NCBI RefSeq assembly: GCF_016545825.1
Contig: NC_052618.1
Span: 42,602,196-42,666,195 of the forward strand
DNA: 64,000 nucleotides
Direction of reading: 5' to 3'
Origin: Eucalyptus grandis
Lineage: Eukaryota > Streptophyta > Magnoliopsida > Myrtales > Myrtaceae
Below are positions 32,060 through 44,937 of the stretch, piece after piece. The first letter of the stretch is position 1. Every line of letters starts with the position of its first letter. The position numbers and the translations under genes are program-made. The notes below the pieces were generated by a model. The model was not told where the DNA came from. It did no database searches and saw nothing but the letters and a program-made list of their open reading frames with translations.

Positions 32060-35000
32060 TTTTGATCATAGGTCACTATAAAAAAAAATATCAAATGATA
32101 TTTGGATAGTGGCTGTTTGAAACACATGACTGGAGATTCAAGTTGCTTCATAAAACTTGTTCAAATGAATGGTGGAAAATTTTATTTTAGTGGAATAGCA
32201 AAGGAAGAATTGTTGAATGTGGAACCGTGAAGATTGGAAGCCTAACTATCAACAATGTCTCATTAGTGGAAGATCTGAATTATAATCTACTCAGCATAAG
32301 TCAGCTTTGCGATACTGGATTCAAAATTAGTTTCCAAGAAGGCATCTATTAGGGAAGAAGTAGAGATTTCTTTCAATCTTTCACTAGGAGAAGACATGGG
32401 AACATTTACCTTCTGGATATAAAACTAGAAACTTCTCAATGTCTTATATCCATTTAAGATGAAGCAAATCTTTGGCATCGAAAGCTTGGTCATGTCAACA
32501 TGAAGCAAATTGCTAAGATTTCATCCAAGAAGCTTGTTCGAGATCTTCCCAACCTGGCTTATCAAAAATTTGAATTATGCACTCCTTGTGTTTTGGGAAA
32601 GCGGGTTAGAAGTTCTTTTAAACCTGTAAATTAAGTTTCTACTAATCGAGCTTTGCAGCTTTTGCATATGGACCTCTTTGGACCAACCAAAACAGAAAGC
32701 ATTGGTGGAAAGAGATACTACCTAGTAATTGTGGATGATTACTATCGCTTTACTTGGATTTAGTTTTTGACAAATAAGTCTGAAGCCTTCTCTCACTTCT
32801 CAAAGTTTGCCAAGAAGATTCAAAATGAAAAAAAGGATATGCTATTTCGAGTATACGAACATACCATGGAGGTGAGTTTGAAAATCAAGACTTAGCGAAG
32901 TTCTGTGATGAATCTTGGTTTCCAACATGTTTTCTCTTCTCCATACACTTCAAAACAAAATGGGGTTGTGGAAATGAAAAATAGATCCTTTCAAGAGATG
33001 GCAAGAACCCTCTCAATTGAGAGCAAAGTTTCCTCTCGATTTTGAGCTGAAGCAGTTTCTACAGCTTGTTACATCATCAACAGAGTGTTCTTGAGGCCTA
33101 TTTTAGAGAAAACTCCCTATGAAGTGTTTAAAGAGAAGAAGGCAAATGTTTCTTACTTCCATGTGTTTGGCTATAAGTGTTATGTTTTGAAAAATGCAAA
33201 TGATCGAACTGGGAAATTTGAAGAAAGATCAGACGAATGAATTTTCCTTGGCTACGCAACCGCAAGCAAAGCATACAGAGTATTCAACAAGAAGACTCAA
33301 TCTGTGGAAGAATCTATGAATGTCAAATTTCAAGATTATATGCAGAATCAACTGGATCAGACTCAACTTGAAGAATTTGAACTTGCTCTAGACTTTATAA
33401 AGTCTACTTCCCCTGAAGTAGTTCAGACTTTTGAAGATCAACAACAAGCTGAACCAAAAGAATCAACTGAAGCAGAGGATCAACAGACTCTCAGACCAAC
33501 CGGCAACTAGAAGAGTAAGTCAAGTCATCCCAAGGAACTCATCATTGGTAACATTGATGAAGGAATTTGCACGAGATACGAAAGGCAAGAAGAGTCTAGT
33601 GCCTTAGCACTTGTTTCTGATATAGAACCCAAAATTATAGAAGAAGCTCTATATGATGAAAGTTGGATTGAAGCTATGCAAGAAGAGCTTAGACAGTTCA
33701 TCATCAGCGATGTTTGGGAGCTAATTCCTAAACCTAAAGGTAAGCCTATTATTGGAACTAAATGGGTTTTCAGGGACAAGGTAGACAAGGTGGACGAGAA
33801 AGGTAAAGTGGTCAAGAACAAAGCAAGACTCGTGGCCAAAGGATACACACAAGAAGAAGGGATAGACTATGACGAGACCTATGCACCAATAGCAAAGTTA
33901 GAAGCAATTAGATTATTACTTGCCTTTGCTTGCTATAAAAATTTCAGGTTATTTCAGATGGATGTAAAAAGCCCATTCCTAAATGGTTTCATCCAAGAGG
34001 AAGTCTATATGGAACAACCACTTGGATTTGAAAATCCAAGAAAACCAAACTCAGTCTACAGACTGAAAAAGGCTTTGTATGGACTGAAGCAAGCACCTTG
34101 AGCCTAGTATGAAATGTTAAGTAAATTCCTAACCCAAAATGGTTTTTCTAAAGGAAAGGTAGATACTACATTGTTCATAAAAAGAGAGGGTAATGATTTT
34201 CTACTGGTTCAAATTTATGTTGATGATATTATTTTCGGATCTCCTAGTAAAAATCTATGCAAGAAATTCTCTAGATGTATGTAGATGAATTCGAGATAAA
34301 TATGATGGGTGAGTTAACCTTCTTTCTAAGATTGCAAGTTAAACAATCAAAGAAATGTATCTTTATTCATTAAGAGAAGTATGCAAAAGATCTCATCAAG
34401 AAATTTGGATTGGAGAATTGTAAAAAGATAGATATACCAATGTCAAGTTCTTCAAAGCTGGACAAAGATGAAGGAGGAAAGAAAGTAGACCAGAAGCTTT
34501 ATAGGAGTATTATTGTTTCGCTTCTTTATCTTACTGCATCTAGACTTGACATTTTGTTTAGTGTTTGCATCTGTGCCAGATTCCAATCAAATCCCAAAGA
34601 ATCTCATTTAAGTGCTACAAAACGCATAATCAAATACGTTGCAATTACTCCAAAGCTAGGTCTATGGTATTCCAAAGAAGGAGACCTTGCCTTCCTTAGA
34701 TATTCAAATGCAGATTTAACAGGTTATAAAGTTGATAGAAAAAGTACTTCTGGTACTTGTCAACTGTTGGGCAACAGACTAGTGTCTTGGTTCTCAAGGA
34801 AGCAGAGTATGTGACTCTTGGGGGCTGTTGTTCTCAAATTTTGTGGATAAGGCAATAGCTAAGATACTTTGGAATTGAAGAATCATGCACCAAGATCAAA
34901 TGCAATAACACCGGTGCCATTAATCTTACGAATAATCCAATTCTTCATTCAAGGGCAAAGCATATAGAGATTCGACACAATTTCGTAAGAGATCATGTTC

Positions 35001-35131
35001 AAAATGGAGAAATTATGGTTTAGTTCACTGACTCGAAGAATCAGCTAGGAGATATATTTACAAAGCTACTAGAGAAAAGTATATTTGAGTCTATTCGCAC
35101 AAGACTAAATATTATATCTCCTATCGATTAA
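32060..35131 (+). pseudogene. pol of element A (broken)
   Basis: Protease with LDSGC and HMTGDSSCF (about 32105-32150); gag-pre-integrase with LWHRKLGHVNMKQ (about 32470); integrase with LHMDLFGPT (about 32665) and later catalytic positions near 32870 and 32965; reverse transcriptase from about 33676 (QEELRQFIISDVWELIPKP, KWVFRDK, YVDDIIFGS at about 34215); RNase H to about 35130 (KHIEIRHNF). There are many stops (for example 32455, 32632, 32761, 34099) and shifts near 32840 and 34280, so no enzyme can be made. Confidence 0.9.
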
Positions 35132-35524
35132 AGTCTGAAGTTGGTCGATTTAGAATATCTAGAAATTACATCTGTAAGTTAATATCTTCTATTTGCAAGT
35201 AATTTTAGCATAAAAATTTCGAACAGGTATGATTAATTTTTGAATCATCACTTGCTTATTTTTAGAAATTATCTTTTTCAAATTTTTGAATTTTTTGGCA
35301 GTTTTAATTTTTGAAAAAGGCAGTTTATTTTTTCCTCTGTGATTTTCGAACAGGTATACCCTGCTTCACTTGCTTTATATACCGTCGAAGTCCTTCTTCA
35401 TTTACATTTTCACAAACCCTAGAATACATAATTCCTACTCTCTCACTTTTACTCTCAAGTTTGCACTACAAGTTTTCACCTTTTTCAAACAAACGAGTTC
35501 GAGAAATCTTCCTCGACTGTGAAG

Positions 35525-37636
35525 ATGTCTTTCCAGAGGAAATCATCTCGGATCGCAAACAAGGGACCACAGAATATGCCAGAAGGTCCTACTCATTTTG
35601 GCTTGACTGAGGAAGGAGATTCTCCACAACAGCAACAACAACAACAACATTCTCAACAATGTCATTCTCCACAGCGTGCCACTCAAAAGCCTCCGCGTCA
35701 ACAAGAGGAAGAAGAGATCGTGGAAGACGTCAAACGTGTAGGAACGTTAAAACCCCAGGTTCTCTTTAAACTCTACAATTAGTTGAAACAGGGCGGTACT
35801 GCGATGGCATTTATTGATGAGTTTCTCCAAGAGAGATGTTACAAGAATGAAACTTTGTTTCTACGGCAAATGGAAAGGTTAGGCATAGCGCCTGAAGAAA
35901 CGGCAGACATGACATTTGCTAACTTTCCAGTTAATCCCCAATTTAGTTCTTTTAATCAACTAGAGGTGAAGAATGATGATAAGAAAATGTACGTGAATTT
36001 TCAGCCTAAGATGGGCGTTGCTGCTGATGTGTGTGTGGTGAGGGAACGAATCTGTTTTGTTCTAAAGACCACAAAAAGACTTTTTCGAAATTGCTAAAAA
36101 GAGGGGTGATGAACCCTCAATTTGTGGATTTTGATTTCTTGGATTCTTTGAAGGTGAACCTGAGGGAGAAACTAACTCTCCTTCAACTTGAAAGATTTTG
36201 CTCTGAAACTTTTATCGCTTACCCTGAATTAACTGCATATTTTTATTTGAATTTGTCATTTCTTGACGTGAATAGATTTCGTTTTACTGTGAGGGAAAAA
36301 GAGTTCATGGTGGATGTGGACACATTGGTGGATGTTATTGGTGTCTAGAGAGGGAGTTTCCGATCAATAAATGTGACCGTTGGTCATGCAACAAGCTTTC
36401 TTGTGAAGGACGGACTTTTTTAGGGTAGCATTACCTATTCCAGAAAGACTGCCTCCAGCATTTTGCTGCACAAGATTGTGATCAATTGCATCCAACTCAA
36501 GTCAACCTCCAAGACAAATGTCTCTCATTCTGAAGCAAAACTAATGTTCGCCATCAATAATGTGATGAAGTTCTCGCTGCCACACATAATCTTCTTGTGT
36601 TTGAACCATTACTCTTATAGTTATAGGACTAAAGATGGTATCAAAAATGAGACTGAAGGAACTGAATAAAGCCTTGGAGCACTTGAAGGAGAAGTCCCTT
36701 AGCTAAACGAAACAAGACTCTGCTACAAAGAAAAGAAAAGGCAAGGAGCCTATAAGTGCACCTATCAAAAAGAGAAGAGCCCTTATCCTACAAGATGAAG
36801 AGGATGAGGATGATTTCACTCTCTCTGCATTTGCCTTGAAAAATCTTCAGAGTTTTGTTATTTGAGCAGCTGTAGGATAAAGAGGAAAGAGGACGAGGAA
36901 AAACAAAGTAGAGAAGAGAAGAGAGAAGAGAAGGAAGTGAAGAAAGAAGAGCAGAGGAAAGAGAAAGAGAAAGAAGAGAAGAAGAAGAAGAAGAGGAGAA
37001 AGAGGGTCAAGATGACTCTTCTGAACCCACCTTTGCAATATCATTATCAGAGGATTCTGAAAAGATTAAGAGTGGAACTGTAGGAGTTGGAAGAGAAAAA
37101 GAACATCACTTGGGTGCTGATACTGAGAAAGAACAAGAAGAAGATTTTTCTTTTCCACCTGTAGGCAACAGGGGAAGCTGTTGAAAAAATAGGTACTTTC
37201 TTCTTTTTCTGTTTTTACCAGTGATAATGTTAGCAGATCTCCTACAAATCCAGAGGATGTTTATGCCTCTCATTTTCCTAAAGCTGATATCGAGGCATTC
37301 TCTCTAAATACTGATGTTCAAGCTGAAGTTCCCTCATTAATTAACACTCCTCAAACTGAACATGCTAAAACTAGTACGCAAACAGAGAATTTTATAGACT
37401 TTCAAAGGCTGCGAGAGCTCCTTGTGGAGCGCGTTCCCGAAGGCACACCTCTCTTTCAAAATGATTCGCGGCAAAACCTCCAATTTGCACTGAAAGTTAT
37501 TTCAGTCTCTCTTCATGATCAGGTACAAGACCATAAACTCCAACTTCAAGAGATTGCCAACAATGAAGATGTTGAGAAGGTGCAGGAGTCACTACGAAAG
37601 CTGGAGGACATAGTTCAGTTGATGGGAGATTTCTAG
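35525..37636 (+). pseudogene. Extra 3' ORF of element A (broken)
   Basis: Lies between RNase H and the 3' LTR. Parts in order: a basic start MSFQRKSSRIANKG; a Gln-rich stretch (about 35620-35700); a conserved domain (MAFIDEFLQERCYKNETLF, then LLKRGVMNPQFVDFDFLDS, LLQLERFCSETFIAYPELT, FTVREKEFMVDVDTLVDVI); HKIVINCI and SEAKLMFAINN; then a Lys/Glu-rich stretch (about 36860-37030) and a C-terminal helix-rich end. Stops at 35780 and 36346 and shifts near 36040 and 36600 break it. It resembles the plant putative transposon-protein domain seen in many retroelement ORFs. No signal peptide or clear membrane span was found, so an envelope role is not supported. Confidence 0.75.
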
Positions 37637-37702
37637 CTTGTTCGCATCCCTAAAAAGCCCTAATTTTCTTGAACTTTTTATCCTTCTCCACGTTTTGTTG
37701 TT

Positions 37703-37718
37703 GACAAAAAGGGGGAGA
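37703..37718 (+). other. Internal polypurine tract of element A
   Basis: GACAAAAAGGGGGAGA after TTGTTGTT, about 70 bases after the extra ORF. The same signal occurs in B and C. A second purine tract (TCAAAAAGGGGAAGAT, 38013-38028) touches the 3' LTR and would prime plus-strand synthesis. Confidence 0.8.
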
Positions 37719-38028
37719 ATGTGTGCAGATTTGTTATCTTTCGGTACTTGTTATCTTTTGGTACTATTAGACTTTTGTTAACTGTGAACCTTAACCTTTT
37801 TTTTGAACTTTTGATGCTTGTGGCAACTGTTGGTGATACTGATTTTGGTTGGATAGTTATCTTATCTTTTCAAGATTAACTTGTTTTCTATGGTTGCAAA
37901 ATTGATACTATACAGGTCCTAATCAACTTATTTTTATAAGATATCATGTATTGCCTAAGAGTTGTTTTGCAGGTCAAAAAGTTCTCAAATCTATAAGAAA
38001 GTTTTGTCACTATCAAAAAGGGGAAGAT

Positions 38029-39008
38029 TGTTGGAGAAAACTCTTTAACTGTTTTAAAGTTGACAAAACCTTTCCAAAGTCTAGTCTGAAGACTTCCAGA
38101 GTTTAGTGTCAAAGTCTAAAGACCGCCATACTGTGGGTTCAAAGTCTACCCACACTAACAGTTTTCAGATTGAAGAATAAAGACTTATCCAGATGCGAGA
38201 TTATCTTTATTTCTTCAAGGATTCAAGTCATATGGTTTATGGATGACCTTATGGCTAGATTTAGCACCTACATGATTAATTATCTTTATTGGAATCAATT
38301 CCAATAATCAAATCTTTTGGAAGGCGAGTAAACTTGGAAGGTTCTACTTATGGAAACCAAGATCCTGATTGTATGGGCGAACATGATTGACGGGCTTTCA
38401 TCATAAATCTTCAAACGACTCGAGATCTCCTTAATTGATTCTGTCCAATGGGTAGATTGGAAGAATTCCTTTGGAAAGTGCCAACAGTCGTGAAGACATG
38501 AAGGAGAATTTAAGGTGGACTCTCTAGTTGTTTGATATAGCGCGTGAAAGAATAATTTCAAAGTTTGAAACTTCCTAGTTCCTTGTTATTTCATTCACTG
38601 AGCTCAAAGTTGTATACAAAAGAGAGAAAATCTTAGTGAGATTTTGTGAGAGACTAGTAGAGACTCTTCACTGTGAAGTCGAGACTGCAAGACTCCAAAA
38701 TCTCTTTTGTTTCTTAGTGGAATCCATCTAATAAGCTATCAGCTCGGGAGAGTGGACGTAGGCTTGATCTAAGCCGAACCACTATAAACCTTGTGTCCTT
38801 ATTCTCTTGCCTCAACTCATTTTATTTGACTCATAGCTCTGATTAACTGTTTAAGTTTAAACTCCTTTATTTTGTTTAAAGTTTTATCTAGTTGGTAAAG
38901 TCTGAATTCGTCTGTGATCTTCTGAAGGAAAATTATTTCTACTAAACTTTGCAAAATTTGTGTTCACACATATTCACCTCCCTCTAGGTGTTCATACTAG
39001 CCCTTTTA
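38029..39008 (+). repeat. 3' LTR of element A
   Basis: Starts TGTTGGAGAAAACTC and ends CCCTTTTA, with the terminal CA changed to TA. It matches the 5' LTR throughout with scattered substitutions. Confidence 0.92.
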
Positions 39009-39137
39009 GAACTAAGCTAGTTTTGGAAAACAAGATTTCTGGAAACGGACACAGTTTTGGTAACGGATTGAGCGATTTAATGCTCTTAATCTAGAAAGAT
39101 TTGGGTGAAAGTGTTTTTCATGAAAAGTGTTCATTTA

Positions 39138-39731
39138 GGGCGCGTTTGTTTGTGTTTCTGTTCAAAAAGTATTCCAGGGAATGGAAATAGAAAAAAACTA
39201 TTTCTGTTCCGGGGAACAATTTTTTACTAGAAAGACGCGTTTGGTAAACTTGTTCCGGGAATAAAAAATGAATAGAAACACGTTTGGTAAATTTATATTC
39301 TTTTTTGTTTCTTTTAATTTTTTAATATTTTTATTTTATTTTTCCTTTTTTCCTTTCTTTTTTCTTTTTTTCTTCTTTTGGCTGGTCGCTGGCCATGCCG
39401 AAGTCGGTGACCGGCTGACGGGGGCCGACAGGCTCGCCCAGCCACGGCCGAGGTCGGCGACCAGCCAAAGAAAAAAGAAGAAGAAAAGAAGACGAAAAAA
39501 AAGAAAAGAAAAGAAAGGAGAGAGAAAAAATGTTCTTCAAAAGTGTTTCTGGAACAAAAAAACAACTTTTTTTGTTTCTCATTTCCGTTCCAATTTTGTT
39601 CCGAGAACAAAAAAACGGATTTTGAACAAAAACGCAAACAAACGCGTTTCTATTCTTTTTTTGTTCCCGGGAACAAAAAAACAGAAAATATGTTCTTGAA
39701 TAGAAAAAAAAGAACATAAACATGCACGCCC
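39138..39731. mobile_element. PIF/Harbinger-type foldback MITE
   Basis: 594 bp flanked by TTA (39135-39137 and 39732-39734). The ends GGGCGCGTTTGTTTGTG and, reverse-complemented, GGGCGTGCATGTTTATG are of the PIF type. The arms pair along most of the length (GTTCC ... GGAAC runs), and the centre is GC-rich and palindromic (GGCTGGTCGCTGGCC ... GGCGACCAGCC). The Lys- and Phe-rich frames across it are artefacts. Confidence 0.8.
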
Positions 39732-40298
39732 TTATGTGTCCTTTACAACATATTTAAATTTGAGAATTTTCCGAACTTATTTGATTATGTTTCTGGATTT
39801 AAACTTGGAGACGTGCGAGTGAACCAGTTTCTACCAGTTATGACCGGTAGTGATTTTGTGATTGTTCTTGATGTTGTGCTTGCTGGGCAATGCATATTAG
39901 GTGATGTGGTTGACTTTTATCATGCTTAGAGCTTATGCTTGATAATATGTTAAATTGATTGCTTAATTGTTCAATTGGGTGCTTGGTTGTTGTTATGGAC
40001 TATTATTGCAAAAATTGGATTTTGTTATATAAACCAGGTGTTGTTTTTGGACGCAAAAAATGTTTATATAGTATATGAAATCGTGGAATTTTGTAATGAG
40101 ATGGTACCATGCTTACTGGTTCGATTTAAATGCATGACCATGCATGATTATTTTACTGGGATGATTTTTAATACAAAGAAAATTGGCCAAATCCATTATT
40201 TGAAATTGAGAATCTGAGTGCAAAGCACAGTGTTCTTGGCCAAGTTTGGATGTGCGTGTGGTCACTAAGTGGAAACTGTGCTGAGGCGTTTATGTAGG

Positions 40299-40460
40299 GC
40301 GAAGCTCCTATGTGGGGTACCATCTAGGTAGAGGATGCTAGATGTTGTCATTTGCAAAGGTGATTTCAGAACGAAGCTCCTGTGTGGAGTACCGTCTAGG
40401 CGGAGGATGCTAAATGATGCCGTTCACAAATAGATTTCAGAACGAAGCTCCTGTGTGGAG
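40299..40460 (+). repeat. Tandem subrepeats of about 72 bp
   Basis: Two and a quarter units starting GCGAAGCTCC (40299), ACGAAGCTCC (40371) and ACGAAGCTCC (40442), each with GTGTGGAGTACCRTCTAGG and GAGGATGCTARATG. Element B is inserted within the third unit. Such subrepeats are usual in gypsy LTRs. Confidence 0.75.
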
Positions 40461-41445
40461 TGTTGGAGAAAACTTCTTTGATATTTTAAAGTTGACAAAA
40501 CTTATTCAAAATCTATTATGAAGATTTCTAGATTTTTGTGTCAAAGTCTGAAGATTGCCAGACTTTAGTGTCAAAGTCTGTTCTACATCAAAAGTTTGTT
40601 CACTCTGACGAATTTCAGACTAAACGTAAGAGAAGAATGAAGACTTATCCAAATGAGGGATAATCTTTCTTTCTTTGAGACTTCGGTTCGTATGGATTAC
40701 ATATGGCCTTATGGATGGAAATATCGCCTACAAGATTGATTATCTTTATTGGAATCAATTTAGATACACCAAATTTTTTGGATAGCAAATAAATTTAAAA
40801 AGAATCTACTTATGGAAACCAAGATCCTGATTGTATGGGCGAACATGATTGACGGGCTTTCATCACAATCTTCGAACAGCTCGAAGATCTCCTTAATTGA
40901 TTCTATCGAACGGGTTGATTTGAATAATTCCTTTAGAAAGCGCCAACGGTCAAGAAGGCATGAATGAGTATTTAAGGAAAACTCTCTAGTCATTCGAGAG
41001 TGTGCATGAAAGAGAAATTCCAAAGTCTGAAGCTTCCCAGTTTCTTGTTATTTCATATAATGTGCTCTAAATTGTACTCGAAAGAGAGAAAATTACAGTA
41101 TGACTTCGAGAGAGAGTAGTACAGACTTTTCACCGTGAAGTCGAAAACGCAATATTGTAAATTCTCTTTTGATTCATAGTAGAATCCAGCCAAGAAGTTG
41201 TCAGCGTGAGAGAGTGGACGTAGGCTTGATTTAAGCCGAACCACTATAAATTTTGTATTCTTATTCTCTTCCTTGAACTCTTTTATTTTGTTCGTAGTTT
41301 TATTTAATTGCTAAAGTATGAATTCGCTCAAAGTCTGCTGTTCTTCAAGCTCAGTTTCAAAAGTAAAATATTTCTATTGGTTTTTGCAAAAAAATTGTCT
41401 TCACACCTATTCACCCCCTTCTAGGTGTTTATACTAGCATTAACA
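40461..41445 (+). repeat. 5' LTR of element B
   Basis: Starts TGTTGGAGAAAACTTC and ends ATTAACA before the primer site; 985 bp. It shares the GAGAGTGGACGTAGGCTT ... CCACTATAAA landmark (about 41209-41248) and CACC ... TAGGTG near 41412-41427. Confidence 0.92.
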
Positions 41446-41447
41446 AT

Positions 41448-41459
41448 TGGTATCAAAAC
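41448..41459 (+). other. Primer-binding site of element B
   Basis: TGGTATCAAAAC, a mutated form of the initiator-Met tRNA complement TGGTATCAGAGC. Confidence 0.75.
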
Positions 41460-41508
41460 TTGTGTGTTTAATTATTGAAGTGTTTTACTTCTAAGTTAAA
41501 GATCTTCT

Positions 41509-43219
41509 ATGGCTAGTATTATGGCTCCAGGACTGGTTGAAGGTTAGAGTAACACCAAACCTCCTCACTTAGATGGAAATGAGTACAATGTGTGGAAGAA
41601 CAAGATAAAGGTATTTCTCAGATTGAGAGATCCCTTGGAATGGGATGTTGTTGAAAAATGGATCAATCCTAAAGCAACATCAACCTCAAACAGAAGGAAA
41701 GAAATTGTTGATACTGATGAAACAACACAAGCTAAAATTACCAAGAGACAAGCTCTTGATGCTAAGGCTATCTACTCTTTATATTGTGCATTATCTCCCG
41801 CTAAATATAACCAAATTTCTTCTTGTGAAACAACAAAAGAAGTTTGGGACAGATTGCATGTTACCTACAAAGAGACTGACCGTGTGAAAGAAACCAAAAT
41901 AAACATTCTGCTTGGACAGTATGATGCCTTCAGAATGAAGCCTAGAGAATTTATAATTGATATGTTCAATCGCTTTATAGAGATTGTAAATGGCCTGGCG
42001 TATCAAGGTTAGCCAATTTCAGGACCAATGAAAGTCAACAAACAACTGCGTGGACTTTCGAAAGATTAGAATCATATGAAGACTTCAATTAGAGAAACTC
42101 AAAGGATCATGCCTTTATCAATTGATGAATTGATAGGCATGCTTCAGTCGTACAAAGTGGAGCATATCAATAATGAGGAAGATCCCAAATGTAAGAAATC
42201 AATTACTTTAAAGTCTAACATTGATTCTGATGATACAGACTTAGATGATGATATGGACGATGAGGAGCTGGTGCTTATGATCAAGAAATTCAGAAAGCTG
42301 AATAGAAAGGGAAGAATATTCAACTGGAAGAAACAGAGCACGCAAAATTTCCAGAAGAAAATGACAGAGGACAATGAAACCAGCAAATATGTGATGTGCT
42401 TCGAATGCAATAAAAATGGGCATATCAGACCAAACTGTCCACTATTGAAGAATAAGAAAGGAAAAACTGAGAAGTACAAGAAGGCTCTCAAAGCTTAAAC
42501 TTGGAGTAACAGAGTGTAAGGAAAATGAAGAAGAATATGCCAACATATGTCTGATGACTCATTCTGACTCTAACTCAGAATCAGAAACAAACTTCGATTC
42601 AGATTCAGACAAAGAAATTGAGGTTAGTCATTTAAAAATTCCTGTCAAAGTCTCTAAATACATAGATGAACTCTGTGTCAGTCTTAAATCCTCTCTTAAA
42701 AGGATTTCTGAACTAAAAAATGAGAATTCTAAGCTCAGGCAATAGGAAGTTTCTTGGAAAGAAAATTTTCAAAGTCTGAAAACAAGTTTTGATAATTTGA
42801 AAGAAAATTATTATTCTCTTTCAGAGGAAAACACCTTTTTGAAAAGAGATTTCAAATATTACAAAAAGATTTGAAAAATGATTTGAAAAACTCAAGAAAA
42901 TTCTTTTAGCCCACATACCCTACTTTAACAAATCTAGTTTGGAGATGACTTCATAATCCATTTCATTAATTGATTTTCCCAAAGTAAAAGAAAGAATTAA
43001 ACAAAGACCTGCAAGGGCATTTTATAAAATCATTTTCAAAAGGTTTTTGTAAAACCTGTTGGCTGAAATGCACTCAGATGTTCAAAGTGTAATTGTTCAA
43101 AACATTTCGAGAAAGAATGTCCCAAGGTTTGAAGACTAGTTAAGAAGGACTGGGCTAAGACTGTTTTTAATACTAACATTCCTGGACCCAAGAAAATCTA
43201 GGTACTAAAGAAAGTTTGA
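41509..43219 (+). pseudogene. gag of element B (broken)
   Basis: Same plan as A and C: MASIMAPGLVEG, UBN2-type part (SSCETTKEVWDRLHVTYKE), intact zinc knuckle CFECNKNGHIRPNC (about 42400-42440), an acidic Asp/Ser stretch (about 42560-42620), a coiled-coil-like part, and a second knuckle CSKCNCSKHFEKEC (about 43080-43120). Stops lie near 41547, 42010, 42067 and 42496, with shifts after 42745. Confidence 0.85.
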
Positions 43220-43224
43220 GTTTC

Positions 43225-44937
43225 TTTTTTGATTGTAGGTCACTATTAAAAGAAAGATCAAATGGTATTTGAATAATGGCTGTTCAAGGCATATGACAAG
43301 AGACTCAAGCTGCTTCATAAAGCTTGTTAGATTAAATGGTGGAAAAAGTATCTTTTAGAGGAAACAACAAAGAAAAAATTGTAGGATGTGAACTGTGAAG
43401 ATTGGAAACTTGACTATCAACAATGTTTCCTTGGTAGAAGGTTTGAATTACAATCTACTGAGCATAAGTCAGCTTTGCAATACTGGTTTCAGAATAAACT
43501 TCCAAGAATGCATTTGTTCTGGAATGAGTCAAGACTTCTCTCAATCCTTTACTGGTCGAAGGCATGTCAACATTTACCTTCTGGATGTAAACCCAAAAAG
43601 TTCTCAATGTCTTATTTCTATTCAAGATTAAGCAAGTATGTGGCATCGGAAGCTTGGTCATGTTAATATGAAACAGATTACCAAGATTTTTTTTTCTATG
43701 AAGCTTGTTCAAGGACTTCCTAATCTAGCTTACTAGAAGAATGAGCTATGCACTCCCTATGTCTTAGGAAAACAAGTCAGAAGTGCCTTTAAACCTATGA
43801 ATCAAGTTTCTACCAATTGAGCTCTACAGCTTCTTCATATGGACCTTTTTGGACTAACCAGAACTCAGAGTATTGGTGGAAATAAATATTGCCTAGTAAT
43901 TGTGGATGATCACTCTCGCTTCATTTGGGTATACTTTCTGGCAAGTAAGTCTAAAGCCTTCTCATATTTCTCGAAGTTTGCAAAGAATGTTCAGAATGAA
44001 AAAGGTTATACTATTTCGAGCATACGAATTGACCATGGAGGTGAGTTTGAGAATCAAGAATTTTCTAAATTCTTTGATGAATCTGGTTTTCGACATGTTT
44101 TCTCTTCTCCATACACTCTGAAACAAAATAGGGTTGTGGAAAGGAAGAACAGATCCTTACAGGAGATGGCCAGAACTCTCTTGATAGAAGGCAAAATATC
44201 CTCTCGATTTTGGGCAGAAGCAGTCTCAACTACTTGCTATATTATCAACAGAGTATTCTTAAGGCCTATTCTAAAGAAAACTCCTTATGAAGTGTATAAA
44301 GGAAAGAAGCCGAATGTTTCCTACTTTCATGTTTTTTGGCTGTAAATGTTTTATTCTAAAGAATGCAAATAATCGATCTAGAAAATTCTATGAGAAATCA
44401 GACGAATGAATCTTCCTCGGCTATTCGACTTCAAGCAAAGCCTACAAGGTCTTTAACAAGAAGACTCAATTCGTGGTAGAATCTATGAACGTCAAGTTTT
44501 AGGATTATGTGCAAAATCAACCATATCAGGCTCAACTTGAAAATTATGAACCTGTTCCAAATTTTACAAAGTCTACTTCCCCAAAGAGGTTCAGACGTCT
44601 AGAAAACAGCAACAAGAAGATCAAGAAGATTCAACTGAAGCAAAGGATCAACAAACTTTCAAAACAAGTAGCAACTAGAAACACAAGTGAAGTCATCCCA
44701 AAGAACTCATCATTGGCAACATTGATGAAGGAATTTGCACCAAATCCAAAAGAAGAGAAGAGTTTAGTGTTCTAGCACTTGTTTTTGAGATAGAACCAAA
44801 ATGTGTAGATAAAGCCCTATCTGATGAAAGCTAGATAGAAGCTATGTAGGAAGAACTCAGACAATTCAGCATCAATGATGTATGGGAGCTGATTCCAAAA
44901 CCCAAAGGCAAATCCGTGATTGGAACAAAGTGGGTTT
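43225..44937 (+). pseudogene. pol of element B, protease-integrase-RT start (broken)
   Basis: Protease region near 43270-43320 (NNGCSRHMT, with the usual catalytic Asp replaced), gag-pre-integrase (MWHRKLGHVNMKQ, about 43635), integrase 43839-44345 (DLFGLTRTQSIGGNKYCLV, RIDHGGEFENQEF, VVERKNRSLQEMARTLL), then RT start up to KWVF, where the solo LTR begins at 44938. The stop near 43629 and others, and the missing protease Asp, show loss of function. Confidence 0.85.

Larger units (their letters stand above)
29295..39008 (+). mobile_element. Copia (Sirevirus-type) retrotransposon A
   Basis: 9.7 kb: LTR 29295-30277, primer site, gag, pol, extra ORF, purine tracts, LTR 38029-39008. The flanks are GAACC (29290-29294) and GAACT (39009-39013), a 5-bp target duplication with one change. 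The order protease-integrase-RT-RNase H makes it Ty1/copia. The extra ORF and the GACAAAAAGGGGGAG tract point to the Sirevirus (SIRE/Maximus) lineage. All reading frames carry stops or shifts, so the copy is dead. By hand count the first about 180 bases of the two LTRs differ at about 20 positions, so it is not recent. Confidence 0.93.
39014..40460 (+). repeat. Ty3/gypsy LTR-like DNA, right part
   Basis: The continuation of 27602-29294 after the element A insertion, itself interrupted by the MITE at 39138-39731. Left and right parts without insertions total about 2.5 kb, close to the 2.59 kb solo LTR at 44938. Element B is inserted at its visible end, so the true LTR terminus is missing. No coding. 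Confidence 0.45.

Noticed and set aside
35525..37636. Calling the extra 3' ORF a true envelope gene
   Set aside because: No signal peptide, membrane anchor or fusion-type segment is visible in A, B or C; only position and a charged helix-rich part fit.
39268..39723. Lys-rich and Phe-rich frames on opposite strands
   Set aside because: They span the foldback MITE, whose A-rich and T-rich arms create them.
40299..40460. Regular repeats considered as a CRISPR-like array
   Set aside because: The units are contiguous tandem repeats without unique spacers, in plant LTR-like DNA.
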